A stretch of DNA of 64,000 nt. Origin: Arthrobacter sp. Y81. GTDB taxonomy: Bacteria; Actinomycetota; Actinomycetes; Actinomycetales; Micrococcaceae. The notes below the pieces were generated by a model. It did no database searches. It saw only the letters and a list, made by a program, of their open reading frames with translations, and was not told the origin of the DNA. This document shows positions 17,445 to 25,575 of the stretch, piece after piece (positions within the stretch are counted from its first letter, which is position 1; each line of letters begins with the position of its first letter). Where the stretch lies: NCBI RefSeq assembly GCF_002929335.1, contig NZ_PJIL01000006.1:1-64000 (forward strand), written 5' to 3'. Both the position numbers and the translations under genes were made by a program.

Positions 17445-18565
17445 GCGGAAGCCTTGTTTTCTGTGCGGGAGTCGTCGGTTGGCGACGCGTCCGGGGATTC
17501 GAGGGGCTCGGCGGACAGGGCATGGCTGGCTGCCGTTGCCGGTGGCCGGTACAGGTGGCAGCGGACCCAGTGCTCGTTGGCGGGATCGCCCACGCGGTGC
17601 CGGACGGGTTCGGTGGCGGAACAGCGCTGCTCCGCGTCGCCGTCGAACGCGCACGACGCCGACTCCATCACCGCGGCGCGCAGCGCCGCACGCTCGTGCG
17701 GGTCATAGGACCCGGTGCGGGCGGGATCCGGCACGGCCGAGACCAGCAGCCGGGTGTAGGGGTGGGCCGGGTTGGCCAGCAGGTCCAGCGATTCGCCTTC
17801 CTCTACGAGTTCCCCGGCGAACATCACGGCGATCCGGTCCGCCAGGTAGCGGGCGGAGGCGAGGTCGTGGGTGATGTAGAGCATCGAGATGCCTTGCTTG
17901 TCCCGCAGCTGGCGCATCAGGTTCAGGATGCCGATCCGCACGGAGACGTCCAGCATCGAGGTGGGTTCATCCGCGAGGATCACCTCGGGTTCAACGGCGA
18001 GCGCCCGGGCGATGGCCACGCGCTGCCGCTGCCCGCCGGAGAGTTCGTGCGGGTAGGAGTTGAGCATGTCCGGGGTGAGTCCCACCGTCGTCATCAGCTC
18101 ATCCAGGCGGCGGCGCAGCTGATCCGGTGTCCCTGCCTTTCCGTGCAGCGTCAGGGAGCGGGTGAGGAAGTGTTCGATCCGGTGGACCGGGTTGAGCGAG
18201 CCGAACGGATCCTGGAACACCATCTGCAGCCGGGACCGGTATTCCCTGGATGCCTGGAACCGGTCGCGTTTGAGGACGTCCGTTCCGTCGATCAGGATCT
18301 GGCCGGCGGTGGGCTTCTCCAGCCGCGCGATGCAGCGGGCCAGGGTGCTCTTGCCTGAGCCGGACTCCCCCACGAGCGCCACGATCTCGCCTTTCCTGAT
18401 GGCGAGGTCCACGCCGCCGAGCGCCCGGACCGAGGCCCGTGAGAACAGGCCGCCGCTGTGGAAGTCCTTGACCAGGCCTTTCACTTCGAGGGCGGGAGCT
18501 CCCGTTTGGGTGAGGTCCTGCTCCTTGGCTGCCGGTGCCGGCCGTGCTGAAACCGGGGTGCTCAT
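17441..18565 (-). CDS. ABC transporter ATP-binding protein, DppF/OppF type
   Basis: A 374-residue nucleotide-binding subunit of a peptide/nickel-family importer. Walker A is GESGSGKST (about residues 65-73), the signature is LSGGQRQRVAIARA, and Walker B is VILADEPTS. The C-terminal oligopeptide extension contains two cysteines (near ASCAFDG and QRCSATEP) and a third in WVRCHLY, typical of this family. ATGA overlaps exist at both ends. Because the next gene is a fructosidase, I infer that it powers uptake of oligofructans rather than peptides. Confidence 0.93.
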   Translation of the reverse strand: MSTPVSARPAPAAKEQDLTQTGAPALEVKGLVKDFHSGGLFSRASVRALGGVDLAIRKGEIVALVGESGSGKSTLARCIARLEKPTAGQILIDGTDVLKRDRFQASREYRSRLQMVFQDPFGSLNPVHRIEHFLTRSLTLHGKAGTPDQLRRRLDELMTTVGLTPDMLNSYPHELSGGQRQRVAIARALAVEPEVILADEPTSMLDVSVRIGILNLMRQLRDKQGISMLYITHDLASARYLADRIAVMFAGELVEEGESLDLLANPAHPYTRLLVSAVPDPARTGSYDPHERAALRAAVMESASCAFDGDAEQRCSATEPVRHRVGDPANEHWVRCHLYRPPATAASHALSAEPLESPDASPTDDSRTENKASA

Positions 18566-19497
18566 GGCTGTGCTCCTTGGAGGGCGGGAAGGGGGGACAC
18601 GAAGTGCGCGGGCGACACTTCCTGGAGATCGGCGATGTTGCTGAACTTCACGCCGTCGGCCAGGCCCGTCAGGGGAACACGGGGTCCGGTAAGCGGCGGG
18701 AACGCCCCCATCAGTGCCTGCGTGTAGGGGTGGAGCGGGGCGGCGTGGATGTCCTTGGCTTTGGCAGTCTCCACGATCCGGCCGCCGTACATCACTGCCA
18801 TCCGGTGCGAGAGCTCCACCATGAGGGACATGTCGTGCGTGATGAACAGGACGGAGAAGCCCAGTTCGCGCTGCAGCTCCTTGATCTGGGCCATGATCTC
18901 CTGCTGCACCACCACGTCCAGCGCGGTGGTGGGCTCGTCCAGGATCAGCAGTGAGGGCTTGAGCGCGACGGCCATCGCAATCACGGCGCGTTGCCGCATG
19001 CCGCCCGAGAGCTGGTGTGGGTAGGACTTCAGCCGCGCGGGGTCGATCCGGACGAGTTCGAGCAGTTCAGCTGCCCGCCGCAGCGACTCCTTCCGGGTGT
19101 AGCCGGCATGGGTGGTGTAGATATCCACGATCTGGTCGCCGATGGTCATCACCGGGTTCAGCGAGTTCATGGCGGATTGGAAGACCATGGCCACGTCCTG
19201 CCAGCGGAAGCGGCGCAGCTCTTCCGGCCTCATGGCAAGGACGTCCTTGCCGCCGAAGCGGATGCTGCCGCCGGAGATTTCCGCCGGGTCCCGCAGCAGC
19301 CGCATGATGGCGTTGGCAATGGTGGATTTACCGCAGCCGGATTCGCCGGCCAGGCCGAAGATTTCGCCGACGCCGATGCTGAAGGAGACGCGGTCGACGG
19401 CGGTGGTGGAGCGGGTGTCGCCGCGGTACTTCACGGTGAGGTCCTTGATTTCCAGGACCGGTTCGTGGGAACCGAAGGAGGTCTGGGAGACGGTCAT
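18562..19497 (-). CDS. ABC transporter ATP-binding protein, DppD/OppD type
   Basis: A 311-residue ATPase with Walker A GESGCGKST, signature LSGGMRQRAVIAMA and Walker B LLILDEPTT. It should pair with the DppF-like subunit. The start is the ATG at 19497 (MTVSQTSFG), which overlaps the stop of the permease gene by 4 bp; the frame is open for a further 49 codons without homology to the family. Confidence 0.93.
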   Translation of the reverse strand: MTVSQTSFGSHEPVLEIKDLTVKYRGDTRSTTAVDRVSFSIGVGEIFGLAGESGCGKSTIANAIMRLLRDPAEISGGSIRFGGKDVLAMRPEELRRFRWQDVAMVFQSAMNSLNPVMTIGDQIVDIYTTHAGYTRKESLRRAAELLELVRIDPARLKSYPHQLSGGMRQRAVIAMAVALKPSLLILDEPTTALDVVVQQEIMAQIKELQRELGFSVLFITHDMSLMVELSHRMAVMYGGRIVETAKAKDIHAAPLHPYTQALMGAFPPLTGPRVPLTGLADGVKFSNIADLQEVSPAHFVSPLPALQGAQP

Positions 19498-20519
19498 GCC
19501 GATGCTCGCTTTCCGGGTTTTGCCGGCTTGGGCTTGCGGATCTTCCTGAGGCGGGGATTCGTGACCTCGTCCACCGCGTAGTTGACCAGGGACAGCGAGA
19601 ACGCCACCAGCGCGATGCACAGGCCGGAGGGCACAAAGACCCACCAGCTGCCGGTGAGCAGGGCGCCCTCGTTGCCGGCCCAGTAGAGGTTGTTGCCCCA
19701 GGAGACCGTGCTGACGTCACCAAGCCCCAGGAACTCAAGGCCCGCCTGGGCGCCGATCCCGTAGATGATGCAGGCCAAAAGCGTGCCCATCACGATGGAG
19801 GCCATGTTGGGCAGGATCTCGCGGAACATGATCCGCAGGGGCCGTTCACCCGTGACCACGGCAGCGGCCACGAAGTCCTTGGAACGGATGGACAGTGCCT
19901 GCGAGCGGAGCACCCGGGCGGAGCCGGCCCAGCCGGTGACCACGAGGACCAGGATCACGGTGCCCAGGCCCGGCGGCAGGAACGCGGCCAGGATCACCAG
20001 GAGCGGCAGCCCCGGCAGGAGCAGGAACACGTTGGTGGTGAGGGACAGGGCCTCGTCGATGAACTTGCCGAAGTAAGCCGAGGCCAGGCCCACGAGGATG
20101 CCGATGAACGTCGAGGCGAAGCCCACGGTCAGGCCCACGAACAGGGAGCTGCGTGCGCCGTGGATGGTCAGGGCCAGGACGTCCTGGCCCTTGGCGGTGG
20201 TGCCCAGCCAGAACTCGGCATCGGGCTCCTGGGACGCCATGCCGGTGATTTTGGAGGGATTGTCCGGGTAGAGGACGGGGGCCAGGAGCGCCAGGGCGAT
20301 GAAAACGAACAGGATGGCCGCGCCCGTCATGGCCTTCTTGTTGGTCAGCAGGCCGTGCAGCAGGCTGCGGTTGGGCCTGCGGACGGAGGCTCCGGGCGGG
20401 AGTCCGGCGCCGCCGTCGGGCGTTCCTGCCGTGTTTCCGGCCAGGGTGCCCGGCGGAGTGCCGCCGGCGAGGGTCTCCCCCGACACGGTGGAGGCGGTGG
20501 TTGCGATGGAAGAGGTCAC
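19494..20519 (-). CDS. ABC transporter permease, DppC/OppC type
   Basis: A 341-residue permease. A long polar N-terminus (about 65 residues, Gly/Ala/Thr-rich) precedes the OppC-type N-terminal helix (ILFVFIALALLAPVLYP), and the binding-protein-dependent transport domain follows with five helices; the ATPase contact loop includes GERPLRIMFREILPN. GTG start with a GGAAGGAC ribosome site. Second permease of the fructan-linked importer. Confidence 0.92.
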   Translation of the reverse strand: MTSSIATTASTVSGETLAGGTPPGTLAGNTAGTPDGGAGLPPGASVRRPNRSLLHGLLTNKKAMTGAAILFVFIALALLAPVLYPDNPSKITGMASQEPDAEFWLGTTAKGQDVLALTIHGARSSLFVGLTVGFASTFIGILVGLASAYFGKFIDEALSLTTNVFLLLPGLPLLVILAAFLPPGLGTVILVLVVTGWAGSARVLRSQALSIRSKDFVAAAVVTGERPLRIMFREILPNMASIVMGTLLACIIYGIGAQAGLEFLGLGDVSTVSWGNNLYWAGNEGALLTGSWWVFVPSGLCIALVAFSLSLVNYAVDEVTNPRLRKIRKPKPAKPGKRASA

Positions 20520-20531
20520 GGTCCGTCCTTC

Positions 20532-21509
20532 CTAGTTGGCGCGCACGCGCGGGTCGAGGCGGACGTAAAGGATGTCCACGAGGAAGTTGGCCAGCAGCAC
20601 GGCGGCCGTGATGGTCAGGAAGAGCCCCTGCATCAGCGGGTAGTCGAGGCCCTGCACGGCGTTGAGGAGCTGGTAGCCCACGCCGGGGTAGGCGAACACC
20701 ACCTCGGTCAGCAGCGCACCGCCCACCACGAAGCCCAGGCTCATGCCGAAGCTGGTGACGGACGGCAGCATGGCGTTGCGGGCGGCGTAGCGGAACATGA
20801 TCCGGCCCGGGCGCAGGCCCTTCGCCTCGGCCATGGTGATGTAGTCCTCGGCGTTGGTGGCGATCATCGTGTTGCGCATGCCCAGCATCCAGCCGCCCAC
20901 CGAGACCAGCACGATGGTGAGGGCCGGCAGCACCAGGTGCATGCCGACGTCGGACATGAACTCCCAGCTGAAGCTGGGCTCAATGGTGTCGCTGAACGCG
21001 TGGCGGATGGGGAACCAGCCCAGCGTGACGCCGAACAGATAGAGGGCACCCATCGCGAGCCAGAAGTACGGGAAGGACCCGATGAAGATCAGGAAGGGTG
21101 GCAGTGCCGAGTCGATGGCTCCGCCGCGCCGCCAGGCGGCCAGGATGCCGAGCAGGTTGCCCACGACGGCGGCAATCACCAGCGCGGTCCCGCCCAGCAG
21201 GAGCGTCCAGCCCACCTGCGAGGCGATGACTTCGGTGACCGGGGTGGGGAAGCGGGAGATGGAGACGCCCATCTGCCCGGTGACCATGTTGTGCATGTAG
21301 CCGACGTACTGCTCCCAGATGGGGCGGTCGTCGACGCCGAGCAGCTTGCGCAGGGCCTCGATCTGTTCGGGCTGCATGCGGTCCTGGGTGCGGGCGAACA
21401 TGCGGGATACGGGGTCCCCCGGCATAAAGCGCGGGAGGAGGAAATTCAAAGTGATGGACACCCAGAAGGCGATCAGGTAGAAACCCAGGCGGCGCAGGAT
21501 AAAGCGCAC
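20532..21509 (-). CDS. ABC transporter permease, DppB/OppB type
   Basis: A 325-residue permease whose N-terminus RFILRRLGFYLIAFW and the FLLPRFMPGDP segment are typical of the DppB family. The GTG at 21509 is chosen because GGAGGG lies 5 nt upstream; the open frame extends 23 codons further. The family EAA-like loop is AEAKGLRPGRIMFRYAARNA. It is separated by 12 bp from the second permease. Confidence 0.92.
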   Translation of the reverse strand: MRFILRRLGFYLIAFWVSITLNFLLPRFMPGDPVSRMFARTQDRMQPEQIEALRKLLGVDDRPIWEQYVGYMHNMVTGQMGVSISRFPTPVTEVIASQVGWTLLLGGTALVIAAVVGNLLGILAAWRRGGAIDSALPPFLIFIGSFPYFWLAMGALYLFGVTLGWFPIRHAFSDTIEPSFSWEFMSDVGMHLVLPALTIVLVSVGGWMLGMRNTMIATNAEDYITMAEAKGLRPGRIMFRYAARNAMLPSVTSFGMSLGFVVGGALLTEVVFAYPGVGYQLLNAVQGLDYPLMQGLFLTITAAVLLANFLVDILYVRLDPRVRAN

Positions 21510-21630
21510 GGTTTCCCTCCATTCGGGAATTGCGGAAGTGGGGCGGCGTGCCCGGTGCCGTGGCTTGGTGCCGGGCACGCCGATGCTGCTGGTGGGGCGG
21601 TGGGCCTGCCGGGCCCTGGTGGACCCTGGC

Positions 21631-23310
21631 TTACTTGGCCGGTTCCAGCGAGGTCAGGACCAGCACCGTGGTGGGTGCCCGGACCGAGAGGGTGGCGTAC
21701 GGGTTTTCTTCCGTGGGCCAGCCGGTGAAGCGCGTGTTGTTGTAGGCGCCCCATTCCGGTCCTGCGAACAGCGGGATGGCGGGGGCAACGGCGCTGTACT
21801 CCTCCTGGAGCTTGTCCGCGATCTCGTGCTGCTTGTCCTGGTCGGCGGCCGCCGCGAATTCGGTCAGCAGGGCGTCGGCCTTGGCGTCGCCGAAGCGGTG
21901 GTAGTTCTCGAACGTCTTCTCCCCCACCGGCTTGACCGTGGCGGTGCCCATCATGCCCGCGAAGTACTTGTACGGGCTGGGATCGTTGGCGCTCCAGACG
22001 ATGCCGGAATCGAAGTCACCGGTCTCATAGCCTGCAACCACGGCTGCCCAGTCCGGGGAATCAACCTTGGCCGTGACGCCCACCTCGGCGAGGTTCTGTG
22101 CGATCACGTTGGCCACGGAGAGCCAGTCGGAGGACGCGGCGCCCACGGAGATCTTGAACTCGAAGGGCTTGCCGTCCTTCAGCGTGCGCTTGCCGTCCGC
22201 GCCCTTGGGGTAGCCGGCCTTGTCCAGGAGTTTGTTGGCCTCATCAACGTTGAGCTTCGTCCAGTCGCAGTCGTCCTGGACTTCCTTGTTCTTCCAGGTT
22301 TCGTAGTTTCCGGACAGGCCGGTGCAGTCCGCCGGCTGGGTGTAGCCGCTCATGCCGATCTTGGTGACCTGCTCACGGTCCACGGCCATGGAGAGGGCTT
22401 TGCGGACGTCCGTGTCGTTGAACGGGGCCTTGGTGGTGTTGAGCTGCCAGTTGATCATGGAACCCGTGGGCGGGAACCAGTACTTTCGGTGGTCCGGGTC
22501 CTTGGAAATGAACGTCTTCTCGATGTTGGGCATGTACTGCGGGGCCCAGTCCACGTCGCCATTCGCCGCGGCGAGGTTGGCGCCGTCGTTCCCGGCGAAG
22601 GCGAGCATCTTGATGCCGGCGATCTTCTGCTTTTCCGGCTGCCAGTAGTTGGGGTTCTTCTTGAGCACAAACGACTGGGCCTGGAAGGTGTCCACTTCGG
22701 TGTACGGGCCGGTGCCCACGGGCTTTTCGTTGGCGTCCTTCTCGGGGTCCGCAATCTTGGACCAGACATGGTCCGGCAGGATGCTCAGCTGGCCGAGGTC
22801 GAACAGTGCCGGGGACCAGGCGGTCTTGAAGCTGAACTTGACCTGGTTGGTGCCTTCGGCCGTGACCGTGTCCAGGTAGTCGTAACCGCCCTTGATTTTC
22901 TTCTGCAGCGCGAACGTGGTGACCACGTCGGCCGGGACCAGGGGCTGGCCGTCGGACCACTTCACGCCGTCGCGGAGGGTGAAGATGATGGACTTGCCGT
23001 CCTCGGCTGCCTTCCATTCGCTGGCCAGCCACGGGGTGGTTTCACCCTTGGCCGGGTTGTAGACCAGCAGGGATTCGTAGATGGCCTGCTGGGTCATGGG
23101 GGCCACGGTGGGGGCGAACGGGTTGAAGTTCCGGACGAATGTGCCCATGTCCTCGCGGGGAATGGTCAGGAGCGCGCTTTGGGCTGAGGCGTCAGCCTTC
23201 GCGGAGCCGGAGTTGCCCGCATTGGCGGAGCACCCGGTGAGCACCAGGGCACCCATGGCCAGGCCGGCCGCCGCAATGCGGGCAGACCTCAGGAATCGTG
23301 CTTGTGTCAT
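21631..23310 (-). CDS. family 5 extracellular solute-binding lipoprotein
   Basis: A 559-residue binding protein of the dipeptide/oligosaccharide family (SBP_bac_5). The lipobox LTGC places the lipidated cysteine at residue 27. Family landmarks include ALSMAVDREQVTKIG and the GLSGNYETW region. This large two-lobe fold binds peptides in many bacteria but also oligosaccharides such as cello- or xyloglucan fragments. Its operon ends in a GH32 fructosidase, so a beta-fructan oligomer is the likeliest ligand (inference). It lies 78 bp downstream of the LacI gene on the same strand. Confidence 0.92.
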   Translation of the reverse strand: MTQARFLRSARIAAAGLAMGALVLTGCSANAGNSGSAKADASAQSALLTIPREDMGTFVRNFNPFAPTVAPMTQQAIYESLLVYNPAKGETTPWLASEWKAAEDGKSIIFTLRDGVKWSDGQPLVPADVVTTFALQKKIKGGYDYLDTVTAEGTNQVKFSFKTAWSPALFDLGQLSILPDHVWSKIADPEKDANEKPVGTGPYTEVDTFQAQSFVLKKNPNYWQPEKQKIAGIKMLAFAGNDGANLAAANGDVDWAPQYMPNIEKTFISKDPDHRKYWFPPTGSMINWQLNTTKAPFNDTDVRKALSMAVDREQVTKIGMSGYTQPADCTGLSGNYETWKNKEVQDDCDWTKLNVDEANKLLDKAGYPKGADGKRTLKDGKPFEFKISVGAASSDWLSVANVIAQNLAEVGVTAKVDSPDWAAVVAGYETGDFDSGIVWSANDPSPYKYFAGMMGTATVKPVGEKTFENYHRFGDAKADALLTEFAAAADQDKQHEIADKLQEEYSAVAPAIPLFAGPEWGAYNNTRFTGWPTEENPYATLSVRAPTTVLVLTSLEPAK

Positions 23311-23388
23311 GATGGATATCTCTTTCCTCGTCTTCGCTGTCGAAGGTGAAGGTGTGGTTGGGGTTGCTGTTCAGTAGTTGATTTGCCG

Positions 23389-24471
23389 TCAGACTGAATA
23401 GCGTTCTAGCAGCGGACAGTCGACCATTTGCTGATGTGCAGTGATCGGCTGTCCGGCTGTAAGGCTTGCGAGTGTCTGGACACCCAGCGCACCCATCTCC
23501 TCGAAGGGCAACGCAACCGTGGTCAGCTTGGGCCTGAGGTAGGCCGCGATGAGTTCCTGGTTGTCGAAGCCGATCACGGCGATGTCTTGGGGGATGGCGA
23601 GCCCGCGCTCCTTGATGGCGTCGTAGGCGCCCATAGCCATCCGGTCGTTGAGGCAGAACAGCGCGGTTGGCCTGCCCGCCCCGGCGGGATATTTGTCAAG
23701 AATTTGGCAGGCTGCTTCGTAGCCGCCGTCCGCCGTCGCGTATCCCGGGACTACAAGATCAGGATCGAGTTCCAGCCCTGCCCCGGCGAGTGCTTCGCGG
23801 CAACCGTCCAAGCGCCCGATGGCGGCGGGGATGTTCGGATCCAGGTTGATGACACCGATCCTGGAGTGGCCTGCCTGGAGCAAACGCTCGACGGCGACGC
23901 GGCCACCGGCACGCTCGTCCGGGACAATCGAGGGCAGCTTCCCGTCCGCGTCGAAGCAGTTGATGAGGACTGTGGGCACCTCGTTGGCGCTTTTCGGAAC
24001 ATGCACGGCCCGGTGGAAGGTGGCCGCATACAGAAGTCCTTCCACCCTCTGCTCCAGCAGCTTTTCAAATGCTGCATCCTCCATCCCCTGGTTGGGTCCT
24101 ACGGCATCGGCCTGGTCTGAAGGGGCGATGAGCAGGAACCGGCGGGAGAGCCAGGCTTGGTCCTGCGCGCCCTTGATGATGTCGACGGCGAACGGTGCCG
24201 TGACGATCTCTGTGACGATGCCGTACCAGTCGCTCCGTTGGGAAGCCAGGGCCCTGGCGCCGGCATTGGGGCGGTAGCCGAGGGCCTGGACGGCTTCGAG
24301 GATGCGGTGCTTGGTTTCCTCCGAAATGCTGGCGTTTTCCCGGTTGCTGAGGACGAAGGACACCGCGGTACGGGAGACGCCGGCAGCCTTGGCCACGTCC
24401 GCCATGGTGACGCCGCGGTGGCCGGGGGCCGACGGAGTCGCCTCCGCCGCAGTGGGTGTGCTGTTCGCCAT
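23389..24471 (-). CDS. LacI-family repressor of the fructan operon
   Basis: A 360-residue LacI-type regulator: helix-turn-helix at about 21-66 (MADVAKAAGVSRTAVSF), sensor domain after it. I chose the ATG at 24471, which has CGGAG 7 nt upstream, over a TTG at 24495. It is the first gene of the leftward fructan cluster. Two palindromes in its own promoter (24529-24542, 24561-24574) show likely autoregulation; with only 78 bp before the importer genes it may be co-transcribed with them. The effector is inferred to be a fructose-containing sugar. Confidence 0.9.
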   Translation of the reverse strand: MANSTPTAAEATPSAPGHRGVTMADVAKAAGVSRTAVSFVLSNRENASISEETKHRILEAVQALGYRPNAGARALASQRSDWYGIVTEIVTAPFAVDIIKGAQDQAWLSRRFLLIAPSDQADAVGPNQGMEDAAFEKLLEQRVEGLLYAATFHRAVHVPKSANEVPTVLINCFDADGKLPSIVPDERAGGRVAVERLLQAGHSRIGVINLDPNIPAAIGRLDGCREALAGAGLELDPDLVVPGYATADGGYEAACQILDKYPAGAGRPTALFCLNDRMAMGAYDAIKERGLAIPQDIAVIGFDNQELIAAYLRPKLTTVALPFEEMGALGVQTLASLTAGQPITAHQQMVDCPLLERYSV

Positions 24472-24528
24472 TGAATGCTCCGGGTATCTTGCCAACGCTG
24501 GCCGTCGTGGCCAGCTGAATCTTCTTTA

Positions 24529-24542
24529 GTAACGCGCGTTAC
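24529..24542. promoter_or_regulatory. proximal LacI operator
   Basis: The perfect palindrome GTAACGCGCGTTAC, about 60 bp upstream of the LacI start codon and downstream of the predicted transcription start. Confidence 0.75.
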
Positions 24543-24558
24543 TTCGAGCGTGTGATTT

Positions 24559-24588
24559 AGGTTACGCGCGTTACTTGGATCCTGTCAA
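24559..24588 (-). promoter_or_regulatory. LacI gene promoter with embedded distal operator
   Basis: On the minus strand TTGACA (24588-24583) is followed after 18 nt by TAACCT (24564-24559), a fair sigma-70-type pair. The palindrome GTTACGCGCGTTAC (24561-24574) sits between and over these elements. The two operators are 32 bp apart, close to three helical turns, so a tetramer or two dimers could bind one DNA face. Confidence 0.65.
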
Positions 24589-24982
24589 CGGGTTTCGTGG
24601 GGATTTTCCTGGCCTCGCGCTCTGGGCCGCTAACAGCCACGCTCCCGCCGGACTCTGTGGTCGACGGGGCGCGGCCGGGAGCTTCACGACGCGCAAACCG
24701 CCCGGCGACGCGCAAATGCCCCGGCGACACCCGAATACGGGGGTCGCGGGGACATTCGCGCGTCGAAACTGCAACGGCGGGCGGGCCGGCCGGGCTCCGT
24801 CATGGTGAGGACGAGCCGTGGGACCCTGCTCATGACGCGGGAATTGCGCAGAGACACGGTAAATCCATGGCGACACGCGAATCCGCGCATCCTGCGACCA
24901 TTTGCGAGCCCCAACACCACTTGCGCATCCCTGGACCTGCTGCGCCTCAGAGGCAGGTCGGGAGTGGCTGGTTAAAGAAGAA
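24575..24982. other. about 400 bp without a gene; palindromic GC-rich stretch
   Basis: No open frame here has coding character. Beyond the promoter it holds direct and inverted copies of a CGACGCGCAAA-like word (see the repeat at 24688-24765) and looser copies near 24870-24910. Confidence 0.6.
24688..24765. repeat. extragenic palindromic repeat
   Basis: Two near-identical direct copies beginning CGACGCGCAAA (24688 and 24706) are followed by an inverted copy ending GCGCGTCG at 24765. The second and third form an imperfect hairpin with 27-nt arms (about 23 of 27 pairs) and a 6-nt loop. The pattern suggests a REP-like element, possibly repeated in the genome. Confidence 0.6.
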
Positions 24983-25010
24983 AAGCACCAGTTCCGAAGA
25001 ACTGGTGCTT
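24983..25010 (-). terminator. intrinsic terminator of the tRNA cluster
   Basis: A 12-bp perfect stem (AAGCACCAGTTC) closed on the minus strand by a TTCG tetraloop and followed by a TTTTCTTCTTT tract, just downstream of tRNA-Phe. Confidence 0.93.
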
Positions 25011-25015
25011 CCCAG

Positions 25016-25091
25016 TGGTGGCTCCGACCGGCGTCGATCCGGTGACCTTTCGATTTTCAGTCGAACGCTCTACCAACTGAGCTACAGAGCC
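25016..25091 (-). tRNA. tRNA-Phe (GAA)
   Basis: Read on the minus strand, a cloverleaf starting GGCTCTG and ending CAGAGCC-compatible GGAGCC with encoded CCA. The anticodon loop CTGAAAA gives anticodon GAA; TTCGA/TCGAA form the anticodon stem. Third in a Glu-Asp-Phe cluster. Confidence 0.95.
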
Positions 25092-25139
25092 TAGGTGACA
25101 TGTCACCTTGACGGCCGGAATTTCTTCTGGCAATCAGAG

Positions 25140-25213
25140 CGACCCTGACGGGACTTGAACCCGCGACCTCCGCCGTGACAGGGCGGCGCGCTAACCAACT
25201 GCGCTACAGGGCC
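25140..25213 (-). tRNA. tRNA-Asp (GTC)
   Basis: Minus-strand cloverleaf from GGCCCTG to CAGGGTC plus discriminator G; the anticodon loop CTGTCAC gives GTC. CCA is not encoded. Middle gene of the tRNA cluster. Confidence 0.95.
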
Positions 25214-25328
25214 TTGCTTGTTTACTGCTTGTACTGCGTGTTTCTTGCTTCCTGCAGTATCGCTACTGCAATTTTTCAAGGCCTTTAGCCTACCAGACTT
25301 TTCGGTCCGGTTTGACCACTTCCTTGCG

Positions 25329-25401
25329 TACCCCCAACGGGATTCGAACCCGTGCCGCCGCCGTGAAAGGGCGGTGTCCTAGGCCGCTAGACGATGGGGG
25401 C
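25329..25401 (-). tRNA. tRNA-Glu (TTC)
   Basis: Minus-strand cloverleaf beginning GCCCCCAT and ending TTGGGGGT plus discriminator; the anticodon loop CTTTCAC gives TTC. The T-loop GGTTCGAATCC is intact. CCA is not encoded. First gene of the tRNA cluster. Confidence 0.95.
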
Positions 25402-25575
25402 CTGAACTCAATCCGGCTCATTCAGGGCAAAAATAAAGGGCCGAAGCCTTTCGTTTTTGTCCTTTCGAGTTGCTCCGAACTGGACCTCTAAAACTATAGA
25501 GCCTACTTCCGGAATATCCAAAATCGGCCCCGCACGGGTGCAGGATTCGGCGCCCGTCGGGTGCAAGATGGACTG

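Noticed and set aside
17445..17654. Longer start of the cytoplasmic GH32 gene
   Set aside because: It would overlap the ATPase gene by over 200 bp with Arg/Pro-rich sequence typical of an antisense-phase shadow frame; the ATGA overlap at 17444 is convincing.
17441..23310. Plain dipeptide importer
   Set aside because: Family alone would say peptides, but the coupled fructosidase and the surrounding fructan genes make an oligosaccharide more likely. Kept as alternative only.
24571..24876. 101-codon minus-strand frame in the palindromic stretch
   Set aside because: No ribosome site or recognisable domain; its composition follows from the repeats.
25435..25460. Weak hairpin with T-run between tRNA-Glu and the PHP gene
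   Set aside because: Only a 5-bp stem and no gene that it would terminate.
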